Assembly (NCBI GenBank): GCA_910575255.1
Contig: CAJTEM010000024.1
Coordinates: 26,133 to 90,132, forward strand
Source of the DNA: Lachnospiraceae bacterium
Lineage (GTDB): Bacteria; Bacillota; Clostridia; Lachnospirales; Lachnospiraceae
Length of the DNA stretch: 64,000 nt
Reading direction: 5' to 3'
Below are positions 35,755-44,304 of this stretch, piece by piece. Position 1 is the stretch's first letter. Each line of letters begins with the position of its first letter. The position numbers were made by a program, and so were the translations under genes. The notes beneath the pieces are model-generated. The model ran no database searches and was not told the DNA's origin. It worked only from the letters and a program-made list of their open reading frames with translations.

Positions 35755-35783
35755 ATTATAAACCAACACTGCGAATTTTGCAA
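35755..35783 (-). promoter_or_regulatory. Promoter of the antisense RNA
   Basis: Read on the minus strand, TTGCAA (35778-35783) and TATAAT (35755-35760) are separated by 17 nt. Confidence 0.7.
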
Positions 35784-35798
35784 GAGGGTTTAGGGAAT

Positions 35799-35830
35799 GG
35801 GGGTGCTTCGGCACTCCTATTTTTTTGCAG
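35799..35830 (+). terminator. Terminator-like hairpin
   Basis: GGGTGC-TTC-GGCACTCC forms a tight stem followed by TATTTTTTT. The gene it would terminate is not evident. Confidence 0.55.
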
Positions 35831-35943
35831 ATTTGTAGACTATATTACAGGAATATGGTCTTATCTGCAAGGATTTTTTTATGTTTTTTAAAACAAGGCA
35901 GAAAGGAATGGAGGGATTCCGCCGCCTTCGGCATTGTGGGCAA

Positions 35944-36025
35944 TGTGTATAACTTCCCGTCTTATGGAGCTGTGGGCAACACTGTTTGCAGGATGTGGGA
36001 AAGCGATGCTTACAATTTATACACA
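35944..36025. other. Opposed DnaA-box-like sites in a gene-poor stretch (35830-36150)
   Basis: TGTGTATAA at 35944-35952 is the reverse complement of TTATACACA at 36017-36025; each differs by one base from the DnaA consensus TTATCCACA. The DNA between is GC-richer than its surroundings. No gene is supported in 35830-36150. A decayed replication origin or chance are both possible. Confidence 0.3.
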
Positions 36026-36150
36026 CCACCCCCGTGACCTTATATCTCTTTCACTGTATTTCCTTTCCACCTGTAACGCCCCGCTTTTTCTACATATTGC
36101 TTTCATTTTTTTCTGACATACATTTTTCACTTTACCATCGTCTGCCTTTA

Positions 36151-36363
36151 TTACCTCGCGCCTTTATCTTTTTGCTTTGCCGGATTCTCTCTGCCCAGCT
36201 CTCTGTCTTTTACTATCTGTTCTTTTTGCTGGATTCTCTCTCTGACACTCCTTGTATTCACTACCTTCTCTCCGTAAGTTTTTTCATACTCCACACAAGC
36301 TAATTCATAATCCTGATTCTCCCTTTTTGCTGCATTGAGTTCAGACAAAGGCGGCAGCGGCAA
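36151..36363 (-). pseudogene. Unrecognised charged fragment, probably the end of a lost ICE gene
   Basis: The 70-residue frame begins at a TTG directly after a stop and ends at a TAA-type stop before 36150. It is Lys/Glu/Arg-rich and coiled-coil-like (RSVRERIQQKEQIVKDRELG). No RBS is seen. It abuts the truncated peptidase remnant head to head, so it looks like the 3' end of a gene broken by the same rearrangement. I do not recognise the family. Confidence 0.3.
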
Positions 36364-36926
36364 TTTCTAAAAATCCAAAGGTATTGCTTCTTGTGCTTGT
36401 CTTTTCCTGCTTGCCGCGGTCATCGCCGGGGCGGTATCCTCCTGCTAACGAGGAACTCATTGCCGCCAATGACGATTACACCGCACCGGAAACAGCATTG
36501 CAGGCACAGATTGACCGCATAGAAAACGACTACCCCGATTATGACGAGTACCGCTACGATTTAGATCCCATCGGGCATGACCCTCATCAGCCCGCATCAT
36601 ACCTTACCGCCTTATTACAATACTTCAAGGCAGACAAGGTGCAGGGAGAATTCCCCTATGATTACTACATCTTAAACGTCAGCCTGACCAATGTCACCGT
36701 CAACACCGTGGCAAACAGCCTTCTCACCGCCGAACAGCTTGAAATGGACAACATCTATCTGCAAACCAAGGGCAGCAAGCCCCTGCTCTTTGGCGGCGGC
36801 TCCATAGACGGCAGCCCCTCCACCGATTTAAGCGGCGTGGAGTTTGTGGACGGAGAACAGCAGGACAACCAAAACACCGTGGATATAGCACTTTCACAGG
36901 TGGGCAACCGACCAACGAGCGATTAG
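36342..36926 (+). pseudogene. Truncated CD1108-type cell-wall peptidase
   Basis: The frame opens after a TGA with KAAAAISKNPKVLLLVLVFS, the N-terminal membrane segment of ICE peptidases. It continues through ENDYPDYDEYRYDLDPIGHD, which resembles the conserved stretch after the anchor. It then reads VTLTN-like sequence (ILNVSLTNVTVNTVANSLLT) and stops within what resembles the start of a CHAP/NlpC domain (VDIALSQVGN, then RPTSD). The catalytic part is absent. A TTG at 36384 is the first plausible start. Compare the intact 3' part of such a gene at 1-975. Confidence 0.6.
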
Positions 36927-37004
36927 AACGGCTCCTGCATCCTATGGATAAAGGCGGCAGTGGTTACCTTTTTAGATATTCCTGCTTGTTCCAAATTTTA
37001 GCTA

Positions 37005-37055
37005 TTGACATTTGGATTACAAAGTGTTATCTTAAGTATAGAGTACAGATTGTCA
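37005..37055 (+). promoter_or_regulatory. Promoter with two BlaI-type operator dyads
   Basis: TTGACA (37005-37010) and TATCTT (37028-37033) have a 17 nt spacer. Two ACA-N3-TGT dyads overlap or follow it: TTACA-AAG-TGTTA (37017-37029) and GTACA-GAT-TGTCA (37043-37055). BlaI/MecI repressors bind TACA/TGTA dyads, so this fits autoregulation of the pair below. Confidence 0.6.
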
Positions 37056-37072
37056 TCAAAGGAGGAAGTAAT

Positions 37073-37453
37073 GTGCAGCAAATATCTGATTATGAATTGG
37101 AACTAATGAAAATCATTTGGGCAAATGGTGGCACGGCACTATATGCGGATATTTTCAAAGGTCTTGAGGACAAAGGAACACCATGGACGAAAAACACAAT
37201 CATCACATTGTCATCTCGTTTAATTGAGAAAGGCTTTTTGACAACAAACAAAATCGGGCGCAGAAATGAATACAAAGCTATTGTTTCAGCAGAGGAATAT
37301 CAGTCAGCACAAACAATGCAGTTTGTTAATAAAATCTATGAGGGTGACATGAAAAACTTTGTTTCCATGCTGATAGACAACAGGATGCTTTCGCCAACCG
37401 ATTATGAAGAGCTGCTAAAACGATGGAGAGAGGGGGAAAGAGAAAATGAATGA
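37073..37453 (+). CDS. blaI: BlaI/MecI-family transcriptional repressor
   Basis: The start is GTG 37073 (126 aa) after AAAGGAGG; the frame is open further upstream but the promoter lies there. The winged HTH is typical: ISDYELELMKIIWANGG, then TPWTKNTIITLSSRLIEKGF and RNEYKAIVS. Repressors of this family are cleaved through the partner M56 peptidase when a signal such as a beta-lactam is sensed. It overlaps the M56 gene by 8 nt. No beta-lactamase or PBP2a gene is near, so the target may be only this operon or a distant gene. Confidence 0.88.
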   Translation: MQQISDYELELMKIIWANGGTALYADIFKGLEDKGTPWTKNTIITLSSRLIEKGFLTTNKIGRRNEYKAIVSAEEYQSAQTMQFVNKIYEGDMKNFVSMLIDNRMLSPTDYEELLKRWREGERENE

Positions 37454-39122
37454 CGGGCTTATTACTTTTCTTTCGCTGTCTGTTGCAGGGGCAATTCTTG
37501 TTTTAATTTTGCTTTTACTCAAACCTGTTTACAAAAACAGGTTAAGTCATAAATGGCAGTATTATGTATGGCTTATTGTCATAGCTCGATTGCTGATACC
37601 ATTTGCGCCCGAAACAAACCTTGTCAGCAACCTGTTTTCCAACATCAGCACAGAGGTAATCGAACCCATTACCAACGCTTATTCTCATGCAGACGGTGAC
37701 TTTTTCTTAGGAGATGGTGCGGGAACAAATCAACCTGTTTTAGCAGAAAATCCATTTTATGACCCATCACCTACCAACAGGAAAGCAGGAGCAACTGAAA
37801 TTATCGGGGCAATTTGGTTTGTTGTGGCTTTGATTTTGCTGATAAGAAAAATCACTATTTATCAAAGCTTCGTAAAGTACGTTCGGGCAGGGTGTACCGG
37901 AGTAACAGATATAGAGAAACTGGAACAACTCGGCAAAATAATCGACAGTCAGAACATAAAGACAAATGTCGAATTATGCTCCAATAGCTTGGTTTCTTCG
38001 CCCTTGCTAATTGGATTTTGGAAACCGTGTATTGTATTGCCTGCGACTGATATTTCTATGTCAGATTTTCGATTTACCATTTTGCATGAGTTAACGCACT
38101 ATAAGCGAACGGATCTGCTTTACAAATGGTTGACACAAGCTGTAATCTGTTTACATTGGTTTAACCCCTTCGTATATGTGATTGGTAAAGAAATAAATCG
38201 TGAGTGTGAACTGTCTTGTGATGAAGCAGTCATTTCCAGTCTTAGCCCCAAAGAAAGGCGAGGTTATGGCGATACACTACTTAATGCAATTAAAGCAGGC
38301 GGCAATTACAAAAACTCTACAACTTCTGTAACACTGTGGGAAAGCAAAAAAATATTAAGTGAAAGGTTAGGTGCAATTATGGCGTACAAAAAACAATCAA
38401 AGGTTATCGTGTTGGTATCAGCAGCACTTGCAGGACTATTCTTATGTGGAGCAACATATGTGGGAGCATATAGCTCAAGTCCTTCGTCAAATGCAGAGGT
38501 AACAAATGAAGAAAAATCAAAGACCCCTTTAGGTACAAAGGAAGATTATCAATCCTTGTTGGCTCTAAAAACAGCAGATTATAAAAATTTAACTGTGATC
38601 GAGTTTAATAATAACTTGGTCGAGTGGTCTACTCAGAACATGGATGGAGCTTATACAGCAGTCATTGAAAATGATATAGCAATCCGCCAATTTCCGGAAT
38701 ACTTAGATGCAGAAGAACGCAGCTTTTTATCTTTGACTGTAAAGGCTTCTAATAACGAAAACTCTGTGCAAATGCGTAGCGATTATGGAAAACCACCTAT
38801 TGACCCAGACCTTAGTTTTGAGCTATCAAGAGAGAATATGGAGCTTGACCCGCCGGTATGGACACAGCTTATGTATGGATTTTCTTATCAATTTGATGCC
38901 AACAAACTAACGGTTGGGGAAAGAGATTTGGCACTTACAAAAGTAATCAATGAAGTCCAAAATTTTTGGAACTCAACGGATATAGAGGTGCTTGCAGATA
39001 TGTCCTCTGATGATATGCTTGAACAGCTAAAAACAATCGTAGAAACGTGTAGTACGGAAACAGTCAAAATGTCTGTTGTGGAAAATTATTTTATGTTTCA
39101 GACTTCCGAAATGCTTAAATAA
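37446..39122 (+). CDS. BlaR1-like M56 family membrane metallopeptidase
   Basis: The 558-residue protein has N-terminal transmembrane helices (residues about 7-28, 38-52 and 115-133). The zinc motif HELTH lies at about 215-219, with ECELSCDEAVI downstream and a further transmembrane helix near 320-340. The extracellular part (about 345-558) does not show the penicillin-binding SxxK/SxN/KTG sensor motifs I would expect of BlaR1, so the signal is probably different. It is likely to trigger cleavage of the upstream BlaI-type repressor. This pair is more AT-rich than the flanking DNA. Confidence 0.85.
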   Translation: MNDGLITFLSLSVAGAILVLILLLLKPVYKNRLSHKWQYYVWLIVIARLLIPFAPETNLVSNLFSNISTEVIEPITNAYSHADGDFFLGDGAGTNQPVLAENPFYDPSPTNRKAGATEIIGAIWFVVALILLIRKITIYQSFVKYVRAGCTGVTDIEKLEQLGKIIDSQNIKTNVELCSNSLVSSPLLIGFWKPCIVLPATDISMSDFRFTILHELTHYKRTDLLYKWLTQAVICLHWFNPFVYVIGKEINRECELSCDEAVISSLSPKERRGYGDTLLNAIKAGGNYKNSTTSVTLWESKKILSERLGAIMAYKKQSKVIVLVSAALAGLFLCGATYVGAYSSSPSSNAEVTNEEKSKTPLGTKEDYQSLLALKTADYKNLTVIEFNNNLVEWSTQNMDGAYTAVIENDIAIRQFPEYLDAEERSFLSLTVKASNNENSVQMRSDYGKPPIDPDLSFELSRENMELDPPVWTQLMYGFSYQFDANKLTVGERDLALTKVINEVQNFWNSTDIEVLADMSSDDMLEQLKTIVETCSTETVKMSVVENYFMFQTSEMLK

Positions 39123-39196
39123 TTTTCAAACAAAATGTAGTAGCCTAACGGCGGTTCATATAGATATTAAGCCGATATACAGCGAGGATATATGCC

Positions 39197-39268
39197 ATAA
39201 ACACAGAAAAATGGCTCCTATGCCCTGTCTGCGGTAACAAAACACAATTAAAAGTGCGGGAAGATTGA
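39197..39268 (+). pseudogene. Remnant of a cysteine-rich KTR gene
   Basis: The frame reads INTEKWLLCPVCGNKTQLKV, then RED and a stop. It resembles the first half of the KTR protein at 20172-20345 but lacks the second CxxC knuckle. It probably marks a former resistance cassette at this site. Confidence 0.6.
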
Positions 39269-39270
39269 AA

Positions 39271-39590
39271 GGGGCTATCCCAAAGTTTGTGTAAACCTTC
39301 AAACTGATGTAAGATCGAATTACTCAGTTTGGAGGTTTTATTATGGCAAGAAAAACGAAAACCCACAAAAAGCAGCAATGAGGGAAATGATGCGCAGCTA
39401 TCTCAAAGACAATGACATCAGCATTAAAAACGGAACAGATGTCAATGCCGTCATGCGGGACATGATGTCCGTTATTCTGGAAGATGTACTATCTGAGGCT
39501 TTTGCTTTTCCATATGCTGTGAATGGTGTTGTCCATAGCGGAATGGGGAGTTATGCACATTTCCATGATGCTATTTTTTGCTTTTAAAGC
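39271..39590 (+). pseudogene. 5' remnant of an IS256-family insertion sequence
   Basis: GGGCTATCCCAAAGTTTGTG at 39271 resembles an IS256-type terminal repeat. ATGGCAAGAAAAACG follows at 39343. A frame change is needed to continue into MREMMRSYLKDNDISIKNGT and DVNAVMRDMMSVILEDVL, which resembles the N-terminus of Mutator/IS256 transposases. The catalytic domain is missing and the frame then runs into unrelated sequence. Confidence 0.55.
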
Positions 39591-39606
39591 TATTTTTAGC
39601 AGGGAA

Positions 39607-40980
39607 TCACCGGGAGGGGTTGCTGTTACGGTCTGGCTGTTCCTGTGCCTTTTTAGGCGGCTCTGTGCGCCCTAAATACTGGTTCAGGTTCTCCAGTTTC
39701 CGGTTCAGCGATTTCAATTCTTTCTCGCTGTTTTTGTAGGTGGCAGTCAGTTCTTTTTTCTGTGCGGTCAGCGCCTGATATTCAGATTTCAGCTTGTCGA
39801 TGTTTAAGCCTTTTAAGGAAATGCCCGCCTGTTCCAGCATACGCCTTGCGCCGCCATATAGGATAATCTGGCTCTCATGCCTGCGGAAATATGCATCAGG
39901 GTTTTTCGATTTCTTATAGGCAATATGGTAGGATTTGTTGGTTTTGTACTGTTCCGCATATTTAATGATTTCCGCAAGGTCTTTGATGCGGTTTTCCAAC
40001 TTGCGGATGGTCTGTTTTGCTTCTTTTCCGGTGGCGGAAGCGACAGAGATTTTTTGTTCCAGTTCCGCGATGGAACCCACTTCATTGTATGCCTGTGCAG
40101 CAATCTTTAAATTTTCCACCGCCGCCCACCTTTGCAGTCCCGGACTGTTCTGGAATTTCTCATCAGAGGTATCAATCAACCGCCTGTCTGCGTAATCTCT
40201 TTTCGGGATAACTGCTTTCCGTTCCCGTTTTAATTCAATCCGTTCTTTGATGCGCTCCTTCGTGTATTCCTTTCCAAGTGACTTGATGCTGCCACGCACA
40301 AAACGGTCTTTGCCGAGTGGACGGAAGGAGATAAATTTGAGGGCATCTTCCCCAAAAGTTTCGCCTTTTATCTCATAGCCTTTCGCCCGCATCAGGAGCA
40401 GAAATTCTTCATAAGTAGAGGATGCTTTTATGGCGGCGTTGATGTCCTTTCTAATCTGTGTTTTCCATGCGGCGCTGTTCTTATCCGCCTGCCATTCGTT
40501 GTATTTTTTTCCACGCTCTCCACCGGGGATAATGACGGAAAGGTTATGCTCGCTGCACAGCTCGTCACTTAATTTTCGTATGCGGTAATAGCTTTGTTTA
40601 CAGTCATGGTATTTGTTGTGTTCCATGTTGTCGGCGGCACAGAAAATGATGTGGTTATGGACGTGACCTTTATCAATATGTGTGGTGACAACATAAGAAT
40701 ATTTTCCCTCTAAAACTTTGTCCGCAAGCTCCTTCCCGATCTGGTGCGCTTCCTCAAAGCTGACCTCACCGGGAGCGAAAGCCTGTATCAGATGATATGC
40801 TTTATTGGGGTTGTTTTCCTGGCAGTGGTCTAAGGTATATTTAAAGTCAATCGCTGCGGTTTCCGGCGCACAGGCATAGGAAGAAATGTAGATGCTTTCG
40901 TCCGTTTTGTCCGGATTGCATATGTAGTCTACCGCTTTATCAACGGTTGCTGTGATAGCATGGATTTTTGTGACTGCCAT
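39607..40980 (-). CDS. ICE relaxase (MobP-type mobilization nuclease)
   Basis: This 457-residue relaxase has the three-histidine metal motif HIDKGHVHNH (H101, H106, H108, H110) and N-terminal KIHAITATVDKAVDYI. A long coiled-coil C-terminus ends in a Pro-rich tail. Relaxases of this type (Tn1549-like, Pfam relaxase family) nick oriT and pilot the ICE strand. Its start overlaps the end of mobC by 52 nt. It is opposed to most ICE genes, as is common in this family. It is the probable relaxase of the whole ICE. Confidence 0.9.
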   Translation of the reverse strand: MAVTKIHAITATVDKAVDYICNPDKTDESIYISSYACAPETAAIDFKYTLDHCQENNPNKAYHLIQAFAPGEVSFEEAHQIGKELADKVLEGKYSYVVTTHIDKGHVHNHIIFCAADNMEHNKYHDCKQSYYRIRKLSDELCSEHNLSVIIPGGERGKKYNEWQADKNSAAWKTQIRKDINAAIKASSTYEEFLLLMRAKGYEIKGETFGEDALKFISFRPLGKDRFVRGSIKSLGKEYTKERIKERIELKRERKAVIPKRDYADRRLIDTSDEKFQNSPGLQRWAAVENLKIAAQAYNEVGSIAELEQKISVASATGKEAKQTIRKLENRIKDLAEIIKYAEQYKTNKSYHIAYKKSKNPDAYFRRHESQIILYGGARRMLEQAGISLKGLNIDKLKSEYQALTAQKKELTATYKNSEKELKSLNRKLENLNQYLGRTEPPKKAQEQPDRNSNPSR

Positions 40981-41270
40981 ACCTGTTTCATCAACTCCTT
41001 TACTTCGTCCATATCTTCCTGATAGACGTGGTTTGTGCTGTTAATCCTTTTCGCAATCTGGTTTAAGCTGGAGCTGATCCGCCCCAGTTCCGTATTGTAT
41101 TCCCGTAAAAAACTGTAATCCACGTCATAGACATATCCGTATAAAATCAGCTTCCGCATAAAAGCTGATTTGCTTTTCATGCCGGACAGCTTAAACTTCT
41201 CGTCAAGAATATACTGTTCTTTATCATCTAAGTGAAATTCGTTTCGGTTGGTTCGTGTCCTGCTTGCCAT
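40929..41270 (-). CDS. mobC: MobC-like relaxosome accessory protein
   Basis: The start chosen is ATG at 41270 (MASRTRTNRN), behind an AAAGGA site, rather than the ATG at 41300, which has none. The 113-residue protein has a ribbon-helix-helix-like N-terminal half (FHLDDKEQYILDEKFKLSGM) and the conserved LGRISSSLNQIAKRINSTNH block of MobC. It helps the relaxase find oriT. The two genes overlap and are probably expressed together. Confidence 0.85.
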   Translation of the reverse strand: MASRTRTNRNEFHLDDKEQYILDEKFKLSGMKSKSAFMRKLILYGYVYDVDYSFLREYNTELGRISSSLNQIAKRINSTNHVYQEDMDEVKELMKQVWQSQKSMLSQQPLIKR

Positions 41271-41458
41271 TTTTACATCGTCCTTTCTAAGTTTGGGCAT
41301 AAAAAAACTGCTGTAACTTGTCCGGTTTACAACAGTCTGGTTTCGTGTCTGTTCAGTTGTTTTGGATAGAATTATCCATGTGTTATTGTAGCAAATCTGC
41401 GGGAGAAGGTCAAGGACTGGCAGAGAAAAAGCGGAAAGAAAAGCAAAGAGGGTTAGGG

Positions 41459-41581
41459 ATACTTCCCTATGGAAATTTCATCATACGGACGGTAGGGAAG
41501 TATGGGGAATTTCGCCTATGTGTCCGTACATAGGCAGTGCTTGCTATTCTTGTCTTTCGACACTCCCGGAGGGTGTGTCGA
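41459..41581. other. Putative ICE oriT with three inverted repeats
   Basis: Upstream of mobC and on non-coding DNA lie three dyads. ATACTTCCCTA (41459-41469) pairs with TAGGGAAGTAT (41493-41503). GCCTATGT and ACATAGGC form 41514-41535. TCGACAC and GTGTCGA form 41557-41581. Clustered perfect inverted repeats next to MobC/relaxase genes are the usual oriT signature; the nick site itself cannot be read. Confidence 0.6.
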
Positions 41582-41596
41582 TATTTTGATTTTTTC

Positions 41597-41625
41597 TTGA
41601 TATTATTCGTTTGAACGACTATACT
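41597..41625 (+). promoter_or_regulatory. Promoter of the HTH/response-regulator unit
   Basis: TTGATA (41597-41602) and TATACT (41620-41625) have a 17 nt spacer. They stand about 30 nt before the HTH gene. Confidence 0.6.
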
Positions 41626-41656
41626 ATATAAAGTAAGGCTAAAGGGAGGGGTAATA

Positions 41657-41839
41657 GTGTTTGAGTATATGACTGTGCAGGAAGCATCGAAAAAATGGGG
41701 AATATCTGAACGAAGAATACAAAAATTGTGCTCTGAGGAAAGAGTACCTGATTTAATAAAGGTTGGAAGAATGTGGTTGATACCTAGAAATGCGGAAAAG
41801 CCCGTTGATAAACGCAGATGCGTTGGAAAGGAAAAATAA
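41657..41839 (+). CDS. Excisionase-like small HTH protein
   Basis: The 60-residue protein starts at GTG after AAGGGAGGGG. It has a MerR/excisionase-type winged helix (MTVQEASKKWGISERRIQKL, then VPDLIKVGRMWLIPRNA). Such proteins regulate small operons or aid excision. It overlaps nothing and is 2 nt from the response regulator gene, so they are probably cotranscribed. Confidence 0.75.
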   Translation: MFEYMTVQEASKKWGISERRIQKLCSEERVPDLIKVGRMWLIPRNAEKPVDKRRCVGKEK

Positions 41840-41841
41840 TT

Positions 41842-42528
41842 ATGGCAAATAATAACATATTAGTTATAGAGGATGACAAAGAAATTAACCATTTGCTGTG
41901 TCAGTCATTAAGAAGTAATGGCTATTTATCAAAATCAGCTTATACAGGAATACATGGACTGGAGATGTTAAAAAATGAAGAATTTGAAATGGTGTTGTTG
42001 GATATTATGTTGCCATATAAAAGTGGAGATGCCTTGCTGAAAGAATTAAGGACATTCTCGAATATTCCTGTGCTTGTTATATCAGCAAAGGAAACCACAC
42101 AAAGTAAGATAGATTTGCTTCGACTTGGCGCAGATGATTATATAACGAAACCATTTGATATTGATGAGGTGATTGCCAGAATAGAAGCAAATTTGCGCCG
42201 GAATCAGTTGAATGTAGTTGATCAAAGTCAAAAATTAGTGTTTAAAGATATAGAGTTTGATAAGACTGCAAAGCAAGTGTATGTGGACGGACAGGAAATT
42301 ACTTTGACAGCAACAGAAATGAAAATATTGGAACTATTCTTATTACAACCGCAAAAGGTTTTTTCAAAAGCAAATTTATTTGAAAGTATATGGAATGAAG
42401 AATATACCATTGATGACAATACTTTAAATGTCCATATCAGCCGCTTGCGGCAGAAGTTGAAAAAGGTAAATCCCAATGAGGAATATATAGAAACATTATG
42501 GGGATTAGGCTACCGTCTGGCAAAATAA
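41842..42528 (+). CDS. OmpR/VanR-type response regulator
   Basis: The start is ATG 41842 (228 aa) with GGAAAGGAAA upstream. The receiver domain has acidic D11-D12, phosphorylation site D54 (LLDIMLP) and the KPFDIDE lysine. A winged-helix DNA-binding domain follows (ATEMKILELFLLQ, then DDNTLNVHISRLRQKLKK and GLGYRL). With the histidine kinase at 44305 it forms a two-component system that brackets an ABC transporter, the layout seen in bacitracin/lantibiotic-response cassettes. Confidence 0.9.
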   Translation: MANNNILVIEDDKEINHLLCQSLRSNGYLSKSAYTGIHGLEMLKNEEFEMVLLDIMLPYKSGDALLKELRTFSNIPVLVISAKETTQSKIDLLRLGADDYITKPFDIDEVIARIEANLRRNQLNVVDQSQKLVFKDIEFDKTAKQVYVDGQEITLTATEMKILELFLLQPQKVFSKANLFESIWNEEYTIDDNTLNVHISRLRQKLKKVNPNEEYIETLWGLGYRLAK

Positions 42529-42616
42529 TACTTAGCTTTATGATAAGTTTTCGTAAGGTTTTCTTTAGATTTGGCATTTATAATTATGCTATCAAAGAAA
42601 AGGAGGGAACGAAAAA

Positions 42617-43540
42617 GTGAATGATTATATTTTACAGACGATAGGGCTTACAAAAAAATATGCGAATATGGTAGCACTTGACCATGTAGATATAACGATT
42701 CAAAAAGGGCGTATCTATGGGTTTATCGGTCAAAACGGAGCTGGAAAGACTACGTTTATGCGATTGGTTTCCGGATTGTCTTTGCCGGACAGCGGAGATA
42801 TTATATTATTTGGGAAAACACAGAAAAAAGAATTGGAAAAACAAAGAAAGCGTATGGGGTGCATGATAGAATATCCAGCTCTTTACCCATATATGACAGC
42901 TCGTGATAATTTAGAAGCTATGAGGATTGCACAGGGTATACCGAATAAAAATGTAGTTGAAGATTGTCTGAAAATTGTGGGACTTCATGATACTGGAAAG
43001 AAAAAGGTACAGAACTTTTCATTAGGTATGAAACAGCGGTTAGGGATTGCAGCTACATTATTGGGGGAGCCGGAATTTTTAATGCTTGACGAGCCGACAA
43101 ACGGATTAGATCCGGTCAGTATGGTAGAAATCCGAGAACTACTAAAAAAACTTGCCTATGAGAAACAATTAACCATATTGGTATCAAGTCATATTTTGAG
43201 TGAGCTTTATCAGCTTGCAACAAATTATATTTTTCTTCATCATGGAAAAATTATAAAAGAAATTTCAAAAGAGCGGTTAGACGAATGTTGTAAAAAACAT
43301 ATATTTATACTTGTGGATGATGTTTCAAGGGCGGCAATGGCACTGGAACGTGTGTTGAATACAAGGAATTATAAAGTTATGCCAGATCAGTCAATACAAT
43401 TATATGATTATATTGATGATATGCAAAAGGTGATTCTTGCCTTAAATGAACAGAAACTGTCTATTAAAAATATAGGATTAGCAGGGGATAATCTGGAAGA
43501 CTATTTTATCAATACCATAGGGGGAATGGGAAATGTTTAA
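42617..43540 (+). CDS. ABC transporter ATPase (BcrA/lantibiotic-immunity type)
   Basis: The 307-residue ATPase starts at GTG after AAAGGAGGG. It has Walker A GQNGAGKTT (residues 38-46), signature FSLGMKQRL, Walker B LMLDEPTNGLD and an H-loop SSHILSE. The C-terminal extension (about 220-307) is typical of bacitracin/lantibiotic resistance exporters. A TATAAT box at 42579-42584 suggests its own promoter, probably controlled by the response regulator just upstream. It overlaps the permease gene by 8 nt. Confidence 0.88.
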   Translation: MNDYILQTIGLTKKYANMVALDHVDITIQKGRIYGFIGQNGAGKTTFMRLVSGLSLPDSGDIILFGKTQKKELEKQRKRMGCMIEYPALYPYMTARDNLEAMRIAQGIPNKNVVEDCLKIVGLHDTGKKKVQNFSLGMKQRLGIAATLLGEPEFLMLDEPTNGLDPVSMVEIRELLKKLAYEKQLTILVSSHILSELYQLATNYIFLHHGKIIKEISKERLDECCKKHIFILVDDVSRAAMALERVLNTRNYKVMPDQSIQLYDYIDDMQKVILALNEQKLSIKNIGLAGDNLEDYFINTIGGMGNV

Positions 43541-44285
43541 CTTAATAAAGACAGAACTTTTTAAACTTAGACGGCAGAAAATAATTATTGTTTTAGTTAT
43601 GGTTGTGATGGCAATTTCTGCTTTCAGTGCGTATTCTGAGATAAATTTATTAACAGAACCGGGAAATCCAGTAACAGGCAGAGATAGCTTTGCAAATGCT
43701 TTTCAGGATATTTTTATGTTATTTGTGATTGCTGCTTTTTCGGGGTTTTATATCGGTTCAGATTTTTCTAATAGAACAATACAGGCGGAGCTATCTAAAG
43801 GGCATAGACGTTTAGACATTATTTTTTCTAAAGCGTTTGTATTTTGTATTAGCGCAGGTTTTATCATGTTATTATATCCGGTTACAGTGTGCCTGATTCA
43901 CACGATAAAATTTGGGTGGGGAGATTTATTTAATATACAGGAGGTTTTATACCTTCTTCGTGTTTCTCTTTTGGGAATTGTTCTAAATATAGGAACAGCA
44001 AGCCTTTATGTATGTTTTGCATTTTTATGCAAGGATATTCCCAAAACAATATGTGTATGCTTTGCTTTTCCCATACTTTTTTCAATTATAGACAGCACGA
44101 TTGGAAAAAAGATTGATTTGGTGGGCAGATTATTTGAGTATTCCACATTGTCACAGCTAAAGTATATTGTAAACGATAACCTTTCGATATCTACTATATT
44201 GATTGTATTTCTATCGTCCTGCATTACAATTTTTATTTCGATTACTTTAAGTGGTTACTTTTTCTCTAATACGGAAATAAAATAA
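43533..44285 (+). CDS. ABC transporter permease
   Basis: The 250-residue membrane protein has six hydrophobic segments and an N-terminal cytoplasmic FNLIKTELFKLRRQK motif shared by ABC-2 type permeases of peptide/bacitracin exporters. It pairs with the upstream ATPase. The substrate is unknown; antimicrobial peptides are the usual guess for RR-ABC-HK cassettes. Confidence 0.82.
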   Translation: MFNLIKTELFKLRRQKIIIVLVMVVMAISAFSAYSEINLLTEPGNPVTGRDSFANAFQDIFMLFVIAAFSGFYIGSDFSNRTIQAELSKGHRRLDIIFSKAFVFCISAGFIMLLYPVTVCLIHTIKFGWGDLFNIQEVLYLLRVSLLGIVLNIGTASLYVCFAFLCKDIPKTICVCFAFPILFSIIDSTIGKKIDLVGRLFEYSTLSQLKYIVNDNLSISTILIVFLSSCITIFISITLSGYFFSNTEIK

Positions 44286-44304
44286 TAAAAAGTGGGGGGA
44301 TAGT

